Source of the DNA: Acidobacteriota bacterium
Lineage (GTDB): Bacteria > Acidobacteriota > Blastocatellia > Chloracidobacteriales > Chloracidobacteriaceae
Direction: 5' to 3'
DNA: 41,897 bases
NCBI GenBank assembly: GCA_016208495.1
Contig: JACQXX010000102.1
Coordinates: 1 to 41,897 of the forward strand
The notes below the pieces were generated by a model. That model had not been told where the DNA came from, did not search any database, and saw nothing but the letters and a program-made list of their open reading frames with translations. A program made the position numbers and the translations under genes. Positions 41,859 to 41,897 of the stretch are shown here, one piece after another. Position 1 is the stretch's first letter, and every line of letters begins with the position of its first letter.

Positions 41859-41897
41859 GAGAAAACCAAAAGAATGGGGACAAGGATGCCCCAAACC

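Overview
The window reads as chromosomal DNA of a Gram-negative-type free-living bacterium of roughly 50% GC. Signal peptides, a Tat-type molybdoenzyme, a tricorn-like protease, a TPR-CHAT protein, a giant NHL-repeat protein and many structured intergenic repeats would fit an Acidobacteriota genome (Blastocatellia-like). That placement is inference from gene content; there is no rRNA or tRNA in the window to settle it.

Layout. 1-1150: a TACTGAC heptamer array and pdxA (minus strand). 1.6-9.2 kb: heat-shock cluster hrcA - grpE - dnaK - dnaJ (all plus strand, spaced by repeat-filled gaps of 270-570 bp), then a secreted two-module protein ending in a strong terminator. 9.3-11.1 kb: typA/bipA. 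11.7-14.8 kb: a 55-aa secreted mini-protein sharing a KPGHI hexapeptide repeat with the next gene (a secreted propeller-like protein), then an esterase-family protein and a small Ala/Glu-rich protein. 14.9-21.1 kb: hutI, a 324-bp multi-hairpin inverted-repeat element, a tricorn-like protease and a tandem GNAT acetyltransferase. 21.1-27.2 kb: a TPR-CHAT protein (minus), divergent from a two-gene overlapping operon that includes a zinc-ribbon protein, then a serine beta-lactamase-like hydrolase. 27.4-29.0 kb: a lipoprotein and a YefM/YoeB toxin-antitoxin pair with a recognisable operator. 29.0-33.8 kb (minus): a DUF4132-type protein and the IorB/IorA-like molybdenum hydroxylase pair, with heptamer arrays at the gene junctions. 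34.2-38.1 kb: a 1289-aa NHL/IPT surface protein. 38.2-39.3 kb (minus): an overlapping pair, a putative L,D-transpeptidase-like protein followed by a signal-peptide protein. 39.4-40.6 kb: an IS200/RAYT-like Y1 transposase within REP-like units. 40.6-41.9 kb: two uncharacterised genes, the last in a strikingly AT-rich patch.

The housekeeping genes look ordinary. The unusual content is intergenic: several families of short repeats, many with a 7-bp period (TACTGAC, TTCGGGG/TTCAGGG, CCCTAAG), often in inverted pairs enclosing hairpins and reaching the start or stop codons of genes. The best leads for undescribed biology are the overlapping pair at 38.2-39.3 kb, the KPGHI mini-protein with its propeller partner, the Y1 transposase with its multi-hairpin REP units, and the inverted heptamer arrays. 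All functional statements rest on reading motifs by eye; no database search was run.
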